DNA from: Faecalicatena absiana
GTDB lineage: Bacteria > Bacillota > Bacilli > Lactobacillales > Lactobacillaceae
Direction: 5' to 3'
Length of the DNA stretch: 64,000 nucleotides
Assembly (NCBI GenBank): GCA_017309015.1
Contig: JAEDAG010000002.1
Span: 62,001-126,000, forward strand
Below, piece by piece: positions 18,044-25,655 of this stretch. Within the stretch, counting starts at the first letter, position 1. Each line of letters begins with the position of its first letter. A program made the translations under genes and the position numbers. Under the pieces are notes generated by a model. That model had not been told where the DNA came from. It worked only from the letters and a program-made list of their open reading frames with translations, and ran no database searches.

Positions 18044-18093
18044 TTTTCGTCCTTCTGTTTAAAACCCACGCACATAGTCGTTTTAAAGCATAG

Positions 18094-18140
18094 AAAAACA
18101 GAGCTCATACACGGCTATCGCCTCATACACGCTCTGTTTT
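18094..18140 (-). terminator. Hairpin before scaffold gene
   Basis: Perfect inverted repeat AAAACAGAGC / GCTCTGTTTT, with T-runs on both strands, enclosing two direct copies of CGTGTATGAG. It looks like a bidirectional terminator placed between a 29-residue micro-gene and the scaffold-capsid genes. Confidence 0.65.
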
Positions 18141-18207
18141 ATATTATTGCTTTAACTATCCACGTACGAAATGCATTGGATACGAGCCTTTTAATGACTT
18201 GCTCAGG

Positions 18208-18297
18208 TCAAATTTTCAAAATTAGTTTGATTAGCAGCACAATCACAAGAATTAAGATGAAATCAATTAAGCATCCGCATCCTGTATAGTTGTCCAT
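18208..18297 (-). CDS. 29-residue hydrophobic micro-protein
   Basis: Begins MDNYTGCGCLIDFILIL, with GAGGAG 7 bases upstream of the ATG. Two Cys flank a Gly before a single transmembrane helix (DFILILVIVLLIKLILKI). It sits between the MuF downstream gene and the scaffold gene. The unusually good ribosome site and clean single-span topology argue that it is translated; function unknown. Confidence 0.6.
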   Translation of the reverse strand: MDNYTGCGCLIDFILILVIVLLIKLILKI

Positions 18298-18343
18298 AAA
18301 ACACTCCTCGCTTGAAATTAGTGTAAACAAAAAGCGATCAGCT

Positions 18344-18625
18344 TTATACTAATCGCTTTTTGGCTTCTATATTTTTCTTTTTTGGTGGTTTAGCCAGTTC
18401 AATTGTATCAATCTGACTGAACGGAATAGCATCTACTGCATAATCTTTAGCACCGTCGACATTGTAATAAATAGCTTCTTCTATTGCGTCCTTAGTTTCA
18501 TAGTCACTATCGACGCCAGCTATATATACTTTCATAGTTTTGCCGCTAATTAGTTTCACAGTAACCCAACTCCAACCAAAATTGTTAGCAACTTGCCTTT
18601 CATTCAATTTTGACATCTTAACCAT
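18344..18625 (-). CDS. Small protein overlapping MuF gene; possible immunity protein
   Basis: About 93 residues from MVKMSKLNERQVANNFGW; alternative ATGs at 18637 and 18616 cannot be excluded. The start overlaps the 3' end of the MuF gene by 8 bp, which implies coupled translation. Sequence is a small mixed alpha/beta domain (WVTVKLISGKTMKVYIAGVD) with a basic tail (KPPKKKNIEAKKRLV). In MuF polymorphic toxins the gene right after the toxin usually encodes immunity, so that is the leading hypothesis, unproven here. Confidence 0.65.
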   Translation of the reverse strand: MVKMSKLNERQVANNFGWSWVTVKLISGKTMKVYIAGVDSDYETKDAIEEAIYYNVDGAKDYAVDAIPFSQIDTIELAKPPKKKNIEAKKRLV

Positions 18626-20003
18626 TCTTATCACCATTCCAGTCTTTGGGCTGAGCAGGTACGCAATGATAGCGGCCATCTTTTGCCATATGCACTTTTA
18701 TTCTTGAAGTAGTATAAAACTTGTTATTTTTTGCCCAAGAATACATGCCTATTTTTTTACCAGCATCTATATAGAAAAAACGTTGTGATATTTTCTCTGG
18801 ACTTGATTCCCTATATACAATTTCAGCTATTTCTTCTAAAGAAATTGTAAAATAACTTGGCAGCATTCCATATCGTTTGCTGTCAGGATTATGAGCCGCC
18901 TTTACAACATCATTATACTCCTTTGTACCGCGAATATGCTTATTTTGACTTCCTATTTTCATTATTAATTGGAATATTGAAGCAACTGAGCGACAAAAAG
19001 GATGCATCGGTGGAAAGTTTTTACCAATCTGAGCTTTGGCTACTTCAAATATTTTTTCGTTTAAAGACCGGCATATTCGGCTGGTTCGATTGTCTAGAAC
19101 TGCCACATAACGATAATATTTTACTTGTCTGGCTTTCCATCGGTCTATCTTTGCTTGATTCGCCAAGTGTGCAGCTTCTGTTCGGATTAACCTTTTAGAA
19201 TTAAACATTGATGTTTGAAACTCATTAGCTATCTTATTGGCTAAATCCGTTTCGCTCATTCCGGCCATTTCCTTTGCGGTAAAGAGTTCTCCTAAATGAT
19301 TTGCCAATTGATCAGTATTATTCCAAATACGTTGAGAATAGTTACGGCCACTCCACTTGCGATTGGCTACTTTTTCAACGTAATCTGCCGGAATTTCTTT
19401 CACTTCTTTGATTGGTTGGTCCTTTTGTGCCTTAACATTAGTAACTTTTTCGCCTTTTGAATTGGTTAAAGACAGTTCAAGCTCTTTACTAATGCTTTTG
19501 CCATTTTTGGGCAGTTCAAGCTCTTTACCGGCTTGATAGATTATACCTTCTTTGTCTGCCTGCTCCCAAGCTTGTTTGACCACTTCAGAATAAAGCTTTA
19601 AATTTTCTGCCTTTTCAGTAGCCCCAGCTGCTTTTGCAGAAATGTAGGCTTTAAGTTTCCACTCGTCTAGCCTGGTTATTCGACTCTTTGCCGCAAGTCG
19701 ACTAAGATATTTGTTTATAGCTTTCTTACTTTCTCTATCTTGAACAGTACTTGCTAATGATTTCAAAGCAACCATTTCCGAAGCCGAAATGGTAGAATTT
19801 AAAATTTTATTTGCGTCATCTTCACTAACCTGGCCATTAAAATAGCGCCGGTATATTTGATCGGCTTGATCCATCAAATATATCTGCGCTTCTAGGTAGG
19901 CATTATTAATTTTTTTGAGATGCTCAGTTGCTTCATCATAAGCTTGCTGCTCATATTCCAAAGCTCTTAATGTCCAGTAGTCATCAATTTTATTCTTGCT
20001 CAT
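18618..20003 (-). CDS. MuF/SPP1 gp7-type minor head protein with toxin-like C-terminus
   Basis: 461 residues. N-terminal 250 residues helical; residues about 265-345 are the MuF head-morphogenesis domain (RTEAAHLANQAK, AVLDNRTSRICR, PPMHPFCRS, keeping the conserved Cys and His). Residues about 352-455 form an extra domain beginning HIRGTKEYNDVV and ending TSRIKVHMAKDGRYHCVPAQP. That pattern resembles the BECR-fold ribonuclease-like domains (Ntox50/PBECR type) found at the C-termini of phage head proteins. The MuF part is firm; the toxin assignment is from memory of the family pattern. It would be packaged inside the capsid and delivered with DNA. Confidence 0.85.
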   Translation of the reverse strand: MSKNKIDDYWTLRALEYEQQAYDEATEHLKKINNAYLEAQIYLMDQADQIYRRYFNGQVSEDDANKILNSTISASEMVALKSLASTVQDRESKKAINKYLSRLAAKSRITRLDEWKLKAYISAKAAGATEKAENLKLYSEVVKQAWEQADKEGIIYQAGKELELPKNGKSISKELELSLTNSKGEKVTNVKAQKDQPIKEVKEIPADYVEKVANRKWSGRNYSQRIWNNTDQLANHLGELFTAKEMAGMSETDLANKIANEFQTSMFNSKRLIRTEAAHLANQAKIDRWKARQVKYYRYVAVLDNRTSRICRSLNEKIFEVAKAQIGKNFPPMHPFCRSVASIFQLIMKIGSQNKHIRGTKEYNDVVKAAHNPDSKRYGMLPSYFTISLEEIAEIVYRESSPEKISQRFFYIDAGKKIGMYSWAKNNKFYTTSRIKVHMAKDGRYHCVPAQPKDWNGDKNG

Positions 20004-20286
20004 AATCGAACTCTAAATTATCTGGATATTGGCTAGCTAGCACTTCCACAGAACGGTGAAAGGCTCTGCACAAAGCTATGTTGTTTTCTGCACCTAATGG
20101 AATAGTGAGTCTGTCAATCTGACCATCTTGATATTCTTCTACGCCATCACAATTATAGGCGGTATGTTGCCAGAGCATTGAAAAAGCGGCACATACAATG
20201 TCTTGGCCTTTGGGAGCTTGCATTGCGTGTCCGCTTGCTTGAAGAATAACTTTGTTCTTACTCTTCTTCATTTTCACTTTGATCAT
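19990..20286 (-). CDS. Prp-type cysteine protease, phage-encoded
   Basis: 98 residues from ATG 20286, in the overlap with the portal gene end. Contains ILQASGHAMQAPKGQDIVCAA: catalytic His20 and Cys32 with the 12-residue spacing of Staphylococcus aureus Prp. Prp enzymes trim the N-terminus of ribosomal protein L27, and host Prp also trims capsid and scaffold of phage 80alpha. Here the phage carries its own copy between portal and MuF genes, and its scaffold and capsid carry the L27-like target motif, so it is probably the prohead protease. Confidence 0.88.
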   Translation of the reverse strand: MIKVKMKKSKNKVILQASGHAMQAPKGQDIVCAAFSMLWQHTAYNCDGVEEYQDGQIDRLTIPLGAENNIALCRAFHRSVEVLASQYPDNLEFDYEQE

Positions 20287-21727
20287 TTTCGCCTGCTCCG
20301 CCTCCTTGCCCCTCAATATAATCAGGATTTCCTTGTAACATTGCACTCTGTTGGCGCTTAATGCTTTCAAAGTTCTGCTGGTTCATCAACTCAATCACTT
20401 CTTTAGGATCGTCGATGTCAGGCAGCCAGCTGTAAGTAATTTCTCGCGGAATGTGAGAATCCGCTTGGACAATGTTCTGCACTGTCTCAGACAGGTTGGC
20501 TGGAATATTAGGTGTGATTTTAATATCACATCCAGAAGCATCACACTGTGAAGCACCAAAATTTAGAATTGATTGCATGAGATCTAGCCGTTTCCGCAAC
20601 CCTTCCAAAAAATAGCGAGACTTGGTAGCCAATAAATTAAGCAGCCCAAACAATTTATATTTCATTGCCTCGCCGGATGTGTTTCCCATAAACTTTTCGT
20701 CATTCATGTTGGGAACAAAGCTGGTTTTGTGAATGTCGTCTTCAATTGACTTCGATAGAAGTTCGAGTTGGCTTTCGTCCAGCGTCTTAGTTAACCATTC
20801 TGCACTAGCGCCTTCGTCTTTGCTTGGAGCGTTATTAATAAAACCGTTCTTAATCTGAGCAGCATCCTCTTCGTCAACGCCAAAGCCATAAAAAATCAGC
20901 AGTGCATCAACGAATGACTCTTTATCAACTACCCGGTCTGATTGAATGGTATTGTAAGCGTCGATTAGGGAAATCTCTTGTTCAAAGTCGCCCTGGCGCT
21001 CCTCGTTATTTCGGTACTCGATAACAGGAACATTACCAAAGTAATTAGGCTGCACTGTTTTTACGCTGGCAGCATCTACATGCTTGCTCATTCTGGTCCG
21101 GTAGGTAATAGTTTGAGTCTTGGTATAAACAACTACTAGCCAGCCATTAGGTGAACCTGCCAAATTGTGCTTTTCCTGTGCATAAATTGCAAAAAGCGGC
21201 TTGTGTTCAACCGTGTCATCAGTAACCATAATGACGCCACGAGGATCAATACATTCTGCTTTAATTTGAATCAGGCGCGGCTGGCCTTCGTTTTCTACGT
21301 CTTCTGTACTTTCAGCCTTTTGTTCCAGATAAAGCACTTCGTAACCAACACCGAAAACAGATAGATCTTTTTCAAGTTCCGTGTCGTGCTTTTGAATTCC
21401 CATTCCGTCCATTTCTTCAAGAATTGGATCGATACTTTTTCCTTTAGCTGCAACATACTTGATCGGATTGCCAGTCATGAAACCCACATTCATGTCAGTA
21501 ATGTACTTTGCATGATTAACCATAACTTTAGCATTTTTAGCTTGAGCACTACGCAAAACGCGGTTACCAATAGCCTGTTGGCCATTGTAATAATTGAAAA
21601 GCATGTCATATCTCGGCTTTGCTCTGTCCAGCTCATCAAGAGCATGATTGATAACATCAAAGCCAGGATCATCTAGTGTGTTGTCTTCTGTATCAAAAAG
21701 GCTAGCATCTACTGCCAGTGTTGCCAT
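20258..21727 (-). CDS. Portal protein (SPP1 gp6 type)
   Basis: 489 residues from ATG 21727, preceded by AGGAGG; the longer frame up to 21823 overlaps the terminase and lacks a ribosome site. Family signature: RVLRSAQAKNAKVMVNHAKY, MTGNPIKY, LIDAYNTIQSD and GNTSGEAMKYKLFGL. Twelve copies form the ring at the DNA-entry vertex, binding terminase during packaging. The C-terminus is acidic and Gln-rich. Confidence 0.93.
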   Translation of the reverse strand: MATLAVDASLFDTEDNTLDDPGFDVINHALDELDRAKPRYDMLFNYYNGQQAIGNRVLRSAQAKNAKVMVNHAKYITDMNVGFMTGNPIKYVAAKGKSIDPILEEMDGMGIQKHDTELEKDLSVFGVGYEVLYLEQKAESTEDVENEGQPRLIQIKAECIDPRGVIMVTDDTVEHKPLFAIYAQEKHNLAGSPNGWLVVVYTKTQTITYRTRMSKHVDAASVKTVQPNYFGNVPVIEYRNNEERQGDFEQEISLIDAYNTIQSDRVVDKESFVDALLIFYGFGVDEEDAAQIKNGFINNAPSKDEGASAEWLTKTLDESQLELLSKSIEDDIHKTSFVPNMNDEKFMGNTSGEAMKYKLFGLLNLLATKSRYFLEGLRKRLDLMQSILNFGASQCDASGCDIKITPNIPANLSETVQNIVQADSHIPREITYSWLPDIDDPKEVIELMNQQNFESIKRQQSAMLQGNPDYIEGQGGGAGENDQSENEEE

Positions 21728-21737
21728 TGTCTTCCTC

Positions 21738-23033
21738 CTATCCTCTGAAGTAGCTTGGCTTAGCTTTAACTCTAACTTTGGCTCTTCGCATAATGTCGTA
21801 AAAGGCGTAACGTGTAGCGTCAATAGTATGGTTATTCTTGTCTTCTAGTCTTGCTTGAGGCTCACCGTTTCTGTCAGTAGCAAAGTCGATATTTTCAAAT
21901 TCCCAGGCAATGCTTGGCGTTCTAACCGGATCAATTATTATTGCGTCGAGATCTTCTAACCATCGTTCACCAAACTCAACGCTGTCTGGCCCTTTCTTTG
22001 CAGGTCGTGCTTTAGAAATGCCGTATTCTCTGAGCTCAGCTATAGATTTTGGCTCAGCAGAGTCACAATAGATCAATTGATATTGGTAGCCATGACCTTT
22101 CAACCACTGTGCACATTTTCTATTGCTTACTTGGAGCTTATATAGCTCGTCTACTGCGTAAATTGTCCGGTGACGTTCATCGTAAGCCCACCGAACGAAA
22201 GCCAGCTGGTCGTTAGCAAAGCCAAAGTCAAGGCCATTAACAAACGTATCCATCGTATCTAGCAAATCATCTGTGACATAGTTCTTGATGATTTTCAGAT
22301 TGTCAAATGGTTCAACGCCAGAGCCGACTGTTTCGCCCATATATTCCCAGCGGTAGCGCCGTTCATTCGTCTTTTTTGCTGCTTCTGCTTCAATCTTGAA
22401 TTCTTTGGCAACAAAAGGATTGTCCAGATAAGTTGTATGATGAACAACCGTATTGTCTGGCAACATAGAAGAATTGTATTTCTTATTTACCCAGCTTTGC
22501 TTCCGCTTTGGTGGGTTGTAGCTGTAGAAGAATTTATAATGGCAGCCTTCAGGAAGCTCACCACGAAGCAATGAGTTAGTAATTGTAGTTACGTCAGATT
22601 CTTTCTTAAATTCAGCCAGCTCTTCAATCCACGCAATCGCAAATGGAAAGCGACTGTCTTTCAAAGATTTGATTCGTTCCGGATCTTGTGCGCCTCTGAA
22701 AGTAATGTAATTTCCTCTGGGCAAATAGGTTAACTGCATCGGGTTTTTTGTTTGCTTCCATAAGTGACTAACGCCCTGTTCTTCAATCGCCCATTTAAGC
22801 TGTTCAAAGACTGACAAGCGAACAGTATTTTCAACCGCTCTAATCGCCACTGCGTTTACCGGCTCTCGCATAAGCAGCTGCACAATTACGTGTGCAATAT
22901 CAGAGGACTTCCCAGAACCACGGCCGCCTTTTTCAACGATATTTAGCTTGGACGGGTCCATAGCAGCACGCCACAAAGAATAAAAAGCTGGCGGAAGAAA
23001 ATCGCTAATCCTCTTCTGAATGACTTGCATCAT
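21738..23033 (-). CDS. Terminase large subunit
   Basis: 431 residues from ATG 23033 (GGAAGGTG upstream); the longer frame overlaps the small-subunit gene. Walker A GGRGSGKSSD near residue 36, Walker B AIAWIEELAEF, and a nuclease domain starting NGLDFGFANDQLAFVRW with a later ATRYAFYDIM. It drives ATP-dependent DNA packaging and cuts the concatemer. It overlaps the small subunit by 29 bp. Confidence 0.95.
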   Translation of the reverse strand: MMQVIQKRISDFLPPAFYSLWRAAMDPSKLNIVEKGGRGSGKSSDIAHVIVQLLMREPVNAVAIRAVENTVRLSVFEQLKWAIEEQGVSHLWKQTKNPMQLTYLPRGNYITFRGAQDPERIKSLKDSRFPFAIAWIEELAEFKKESDVTTITNSLLRGELPEGCHYKFFYSYNPPKRKQSWVNKKYNSSMLPDNTVVHHTTYLDNPFVAKEFKIEAEAAKKTNERRYRWEYMGETVGSGVEPFDNLKIIKNYVTDDLLDTMDTFVNGLDFGFANDQLAFVRWAYDERHRTIYAVDELYKLQVSNRKCAQWLKGHGYQYQLIYCDSAEPKSIAELREYGISKARPAKKGPDSVEFGERWLEDLDAIIIDPVRTPSIAWEFENIDFATDRNGEPQARLEDKNNHTIDATRYAFYDIMRRAKVRVKAKPSYFRG

Positions 23034-23562
23034 GTTCACCTTCCGAAATGTCATCAATAAACTCAATTCTTGAAAGTGCAGCCTCTTCATGTTCTTCCAC
23101 GCGCTTTGCAGTAGCTTCAGAAATCTGTGCTTCTGCTTCCGCTTTACGGGCCTCAGCTTGCGTTTTAAGTTCAAGTGCAGCTTGCATCTTAGAAGATACC
23201 GGAAACCTCTTTCCAAGCTCTCTGAGGGCCGCTAGGCGGTCGCTGGTACGAGTTTTTAGAGTAACCACATCGCCGTTATTGGCCAGCTGTTCTTCAGTCG
23301 TCTCCCCTCTTGCAATGGAGGTGAGAGTTTGAAGATATTCGACTGCATCCATGATCTTATGAGACTCAATCTCTGCCATTTTTTCATCGATGGCTTTCTT
23401 AACCCGATCATTTCGCAACAATCTAGCAGCTAAAGTGCTAGCTGTATTTCCATTTTTGGCAGAGTAACCAGCAGACAAATAGGATTGAGTAGCATTTCCA
23501 GTTTTCACATATTCAGCTACGAATTTTCTTTGCTTAGCTGTTAATTCATCCAGAAATGCCAC
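23005..23562 (-). CDS. Terminase small subunit
   Basis: 185 residues. The N-terminal TAKQRKFVAEYVKTGNATQS plus AGYSAKNGNTASTLAARLL is the standard DNA-binding motif of the terminase_2 family, followed by an Ala/Glu-rich coiled coil. The annotated GTG start lies inside the only Shine-Dalgarno (AAGGAGGTG), so translation may really begin at the CTG three codons on; this is unresolved. Confidence 0.9.
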   Translation of the reverse strand: MAFLDELTAKQRKFVAEYVKTGNATQSYLSAGYSAKNGNTASTLAARLLRNDRVKKAIDEKMAEIESHKIMDAVEYLQTLTSIARGETTEEQLANNGDVVTLKTRTSDRLAALRELGKRFPVSSKMQAALELKTQAEARKAEAEAQISEATAKRVEEHEEAALSRIEFIDDISEGEHDASHSEED

Positions 23563-23578
23563 CTCCTTTTTTTACAAA

Positions 23579-23603
23579 GAAAAAAGACAGCCGTTAAGCT
23601 GTC
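23579..23603 (-). terminator. Terminator upstream of terminase genes
   Basis: GGACAGC/GCTGTC stem followed by TTTTTTC on the minus strand. It closes the RNA-rich stretch 23.6-25.0 kb before the terminase operon, so that stretch could form its own transcript. Confidence 0.7.
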
Positions 23604-23682
23604 CGTAAAAGCACCGCCTTGTAAATATTGTACCTTCCGCTGTAGAAGACTAGTTTTTAATAATAATTCTGGTGCTTTTTAT

Positions 23683-23722
23683 AGCACGTCCAGGAATCGA
23701 ACCTGGATAATCCAATCGTGCC
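23683..23722 (-). ncRNA. tRNA-like element 1 (acceptor + T arm only)
   Basis: Minus strand: GGCACGA, 9-nt linker, T stem CCAGG/CCTGG with loop TTCGATT, then ACGTGCT. Six of seven acceptor pairs form (one A-A mismatch, one G-U). No D or anticodon arm fits. A perfect alternative 5' partner, AGCACGT, exists at about 23860 and would give a much longer RNA. Confidence 0.5.
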
Positions 23723-23954
23723 GGCCATAGCTGAAGGCAATGTTCAGCCCGGCCCTTATTGTTACAAGCCTTGTCGATAGGAAACTCCCGTAACCACTGA
23801 CAAGAAAGGTGGTCAGTCAAGTACGTCAAACATGAACCACCAAGTGCCTCGCTCGCACCACGTGCTCTAAGTGCCCCGCACTGGTCCCCGTAGGGATCCC
23901 AGCACTCTCCAAGTAAAAGGAACCGTCCAGCAAATAGAGGTCATCGCAAGGCTA

Positions 23955-24026
23955 CAGAAACAGTTGGAATCGAACCAACTTCTCAGGTTTTGGAGACCTG
24001 CATTTTGCCGATTAAACTATGTTTCT
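23955..24026 (-). tRNA. tRNA-Trp (anticodon CCA)
   Basis: Full cloverleaf: acceptor AGAAACA/TGTTTCT (7 bp), TA at 8-9, D arm GTTT/AAAT with GG in the loop, anticodon stem CAGGT/ACCTG with loop CTCCAAA (CCA at plus 23991-23993), T stem GTTGG/CCAAC with loop TTCGATT. No CCA is encoded at the 3' end, so it needs CCA addition by the host. The phage late proteins, notably the tape measure, are rich in Trp. Confidence 0.92.
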
Positions 24027-24289
24027 AAAGTGCCGCCCCATGGTGACGGCTACGAGAACTTAGACCAAAAGCAGCTGTCTTCCGGTCCTCGTAAGAGATC
24101 AACTCTTGTTGAGAAATCGCGAACATCATACCAGAATCCACCATATCGGAGCGGTCTGGCAATGTCGGCTTTAAGAGACACCTTGCTCTTTCAATTGGAA
24201 CATTCACGGCTCTGCCGCTGTTTTCCCTGAGCCCGCGTATGACTTAAAGCACTCGCTATACTGAGCACCAGCCAGGGACCGGCTCATAA

Positions 24290-24357
24290 GGTTGAGCCCT
24301 GGAATCGCACCAGAGCCGTTTAGGGAAAGATTGAATACACGGGCACTAGCCTCAACC
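24290..24357 (-). ncRNA. tRNA-like element 2 (degenerate, 68 nt)
   Basis: Minus strand: GGTTGAG pairs with CTCAACC; T stem TCTGG/CCAGG closes loop TGCGATT. The 35 nt between acceptor and T arm fold only as CCGT/ACGG and lack a standard D or anticodon arm, so this looks like a decayed or non-standard tRNA. Confidence 0.45.
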
Positions 24358-24456
24358 TGCACAAATCTTTTATGAGGTAATGTATTTGCAACCTGGATCT
24401 AGTAATACTGCAAATACTTAAATATAAATTGCCTGGCAATGCGCAAGCCAGGCTAG

Positions 24457-24503
24457 GCATGGCCGGAGTCTTGCACTCCGTGCCGCTCTACATGCTGCCA
24501 TGC
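24457..24503 (-). ncRNA. tRNA-like element 3 (acceptor + T arm only)
   Basis: Minus strand: perfect 7-bp acceptor GCATGGC/GCCATGC, a 16-nt linker (AGCATGTAGAGCGGCA, reminiscent of a shortened D arm), and a perfect 5-bp stem CGGAG/CTCCG with loop TGCAAGA. No anticodon arm. Confidence 0.5.
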
Positions 24504-24640
24504 TCTGTCAGGACTGCCGCCGGCTAGCGGTATCCTGCTAGTACGTGTCACTTGGAAGTAGGGCCCTCTTAGCCTGACTCCAAGAAGTGCCTCGCTCGCA
24601 TGCTTATCATCGCATTTGGCATGGTCATCGCAGGGCTATA

Positions 24641-24670
24641 GCTTGGGGAGGATTCGAACCCCCACCAAGC
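24641..24670 (-). ncRNA. tRNA-like element 4 (compact minihelix)
   Basis: Minus strand: GCTTGG/CCAAGC outer stem, one unpaired T, then GGGGG/CCTCC closing loop TTCGAAT, 30 nt in all. This is nearly a continuous acceptor/T-arm helix with a canonical T-loop and no room for other arms. Confidence 0.5.
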
Positions 24671-24728
24671 GGCTATTGCGTCAATTCGGTTTTAGATTAT
24701 TAGTGCGCCCCGCACCGTGCGAGGCTAA

Positions 24729-24774
24729 AGCCAGTGACGGGCTCGAACCGTCAAGTGTCCTATATCCACTGGCC
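24729..24774 (-). ncRNA. tRNA-like element 5 (acceptor + T arm only)
   Basis: Minus strand: GGCCAGT/ACTGGCT acceptor (one G-U), 15-nt linker, T stem GACGG/CCGTC with loop TTCGAGC. The linker region can alternatively pair AGTG/CACT around a nine-base loop, which may be a relic of an anticodon arm. Confidence 0.5.
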
Positions 24775-24925
24775 GCTAAAAAATAGGTGTTTTATGTTGC
24801 GACTTATGTCTCTATCTTCAACTACTTAATACTGCTTCAGGGAATAATTAAAAATGCAATATTTACCGTTAACTAGAATAGATAGCGGGGCTCAGTAGCC
24901 CCCTTTTGCCGGAACCTCCGGCTAT

Positions 24926-24968
24926 GCTGCGTGGCGGAGTCGAACCGTCATAAGAGACCGACCGCAGC
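24926..24968 (-). ncRNA. tRNA-like element 6 (acceptor + T arm only)
   Basis: Minus strand: GCTGCG/CGCAGC acceptor (6 bp), 12-nt linker, T stem GACGG/CCGCC (one A-C mismatch) with loop TTCGACT. Just upstream, GATC/GATC and AAGAG/CTCTT could form D-like and anticodon-like arms, but then no acceptor partner remains. Confidence 0.5.
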
Positions 24969-25142
24969 TCTTGGATCAGTAGTGATCAAATGTACAGTAA
25001 ATGTTGATTGTTTCTTGGAGGTTTTCATGAAAAAGAAAAGTTAAGTACGGAATGTAGGAAAGAAAGGTGCCGCAAGCGTTGTTTAACCTTGCTTTGCGAC
25101 ACTACCATAGTAAGACATCTAGGGGACTAAATGGGGACCGAT

Positions 25143-25655
25143 TTAGGACCGATCTACCGCTTTTTTGTAGATCACCAGCGATGGCACCGCCTTGTCGTCT
25201 ATGCCTTTCTTCAGCTTGATGCTGTCGAAGAGCTCTGCGAACTCCACGCAGGCCGCTCTCTTGTGCAACCGGATCGGTGTCTCCGCCATCCCCAGTTTGA
25301 CCATCTCCGCCTGCTCACGCTCCCGCTTGATGTAGCAGTCGACTAGCAGAGTGCGGTGAAAGTAGTAGGTCTCTGAGTCTCGCATCAGGTTGACAGTCTC
25401 GGCCACTGCATCAACCACGCGGTTATACGTGTCCACTGCGTCTAGATGACTAATCAGCTTACGCTCCTGCGAGTTGCCGTCGCCACCGCCACCAGCCCCC
25501 GTAGTATCTAGTCTAGGGCTAGTCAGATCGGCAATGGGCCTGCCGGCACGGTTGAGCAACCTAGGCATGTCTCGGTTGAAAAAAGTCCTGACCCTTGCCG
25601 CAGTCTCCTGCTCATCGATTTCTGGAAATAACGCAGTCTGCTGATACTGACTCAT
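25143..25655 (-). CDS. ArpU-family late transcription regulator
   Basis: 170 residues from ATG 25655 (a GTG two codons upstream is equally possible, with AAAGGGG before both). Family pattern: ETAARVRTFFNRDMPRLLNRAGR, then a short Gly-rich linker, NSQERKLISHLDAVD and a C-terminal helix block. ArpU/RinA-like proteins sit at the end of the early region and activate the late (packaging, structural, lysis) genes; the position here, immediately before the terminase region, agrees. Confidence 0.8.
   Translation of the reverse strand: MSQYQQTALFPEIDEQETAARVRTFFNRDMPRLLNRAGRPIADLTSPRLDTTGAGGGGDGNSQERKLISHLDAVDTYNRVVDAVAETVNLMRDSETYYFHRTLLVDCYIKREREQAEMVKLGMAETPIRLHKRAACVEFAELFDSIKLKKGIDDKAVPSLVIYKKAVDRS

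Larger units (their letters stand above)
23563..25142 (-). other. Gene-free 1.58-kb stretch with tRNA-like elements and hairpins
   Basis: No convincing protein gene on either strand. It holds one full tRNA-Trp, six tRNA-like elements with T-arm motifs, several additional hairpins (for example GCCTGGC/GCCAGGC at 24431-24453, GGGGCT/AGCCCC near 24885-24903) and two copies of the 15-mer agtgcctcgctcgca near 23843 and 24586. It lies between the late regulator and the terminase genes, where a packaging site (cos or pac) is also expected; I see no sequence that I can identify as that site. Confidence 0.7.

Noticed and set aside
24025-24207. 60-codon minus-strand ORF in the RNA-rich stretch
   Set aside because: No ribosome site, overlaps the tRNA-Trp 5' end, composition not protein-like.
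25028-25043. ATG with GGAGG upstream (MKKKS)
   Set aside because: Stops after five codons; not counted as a gene.
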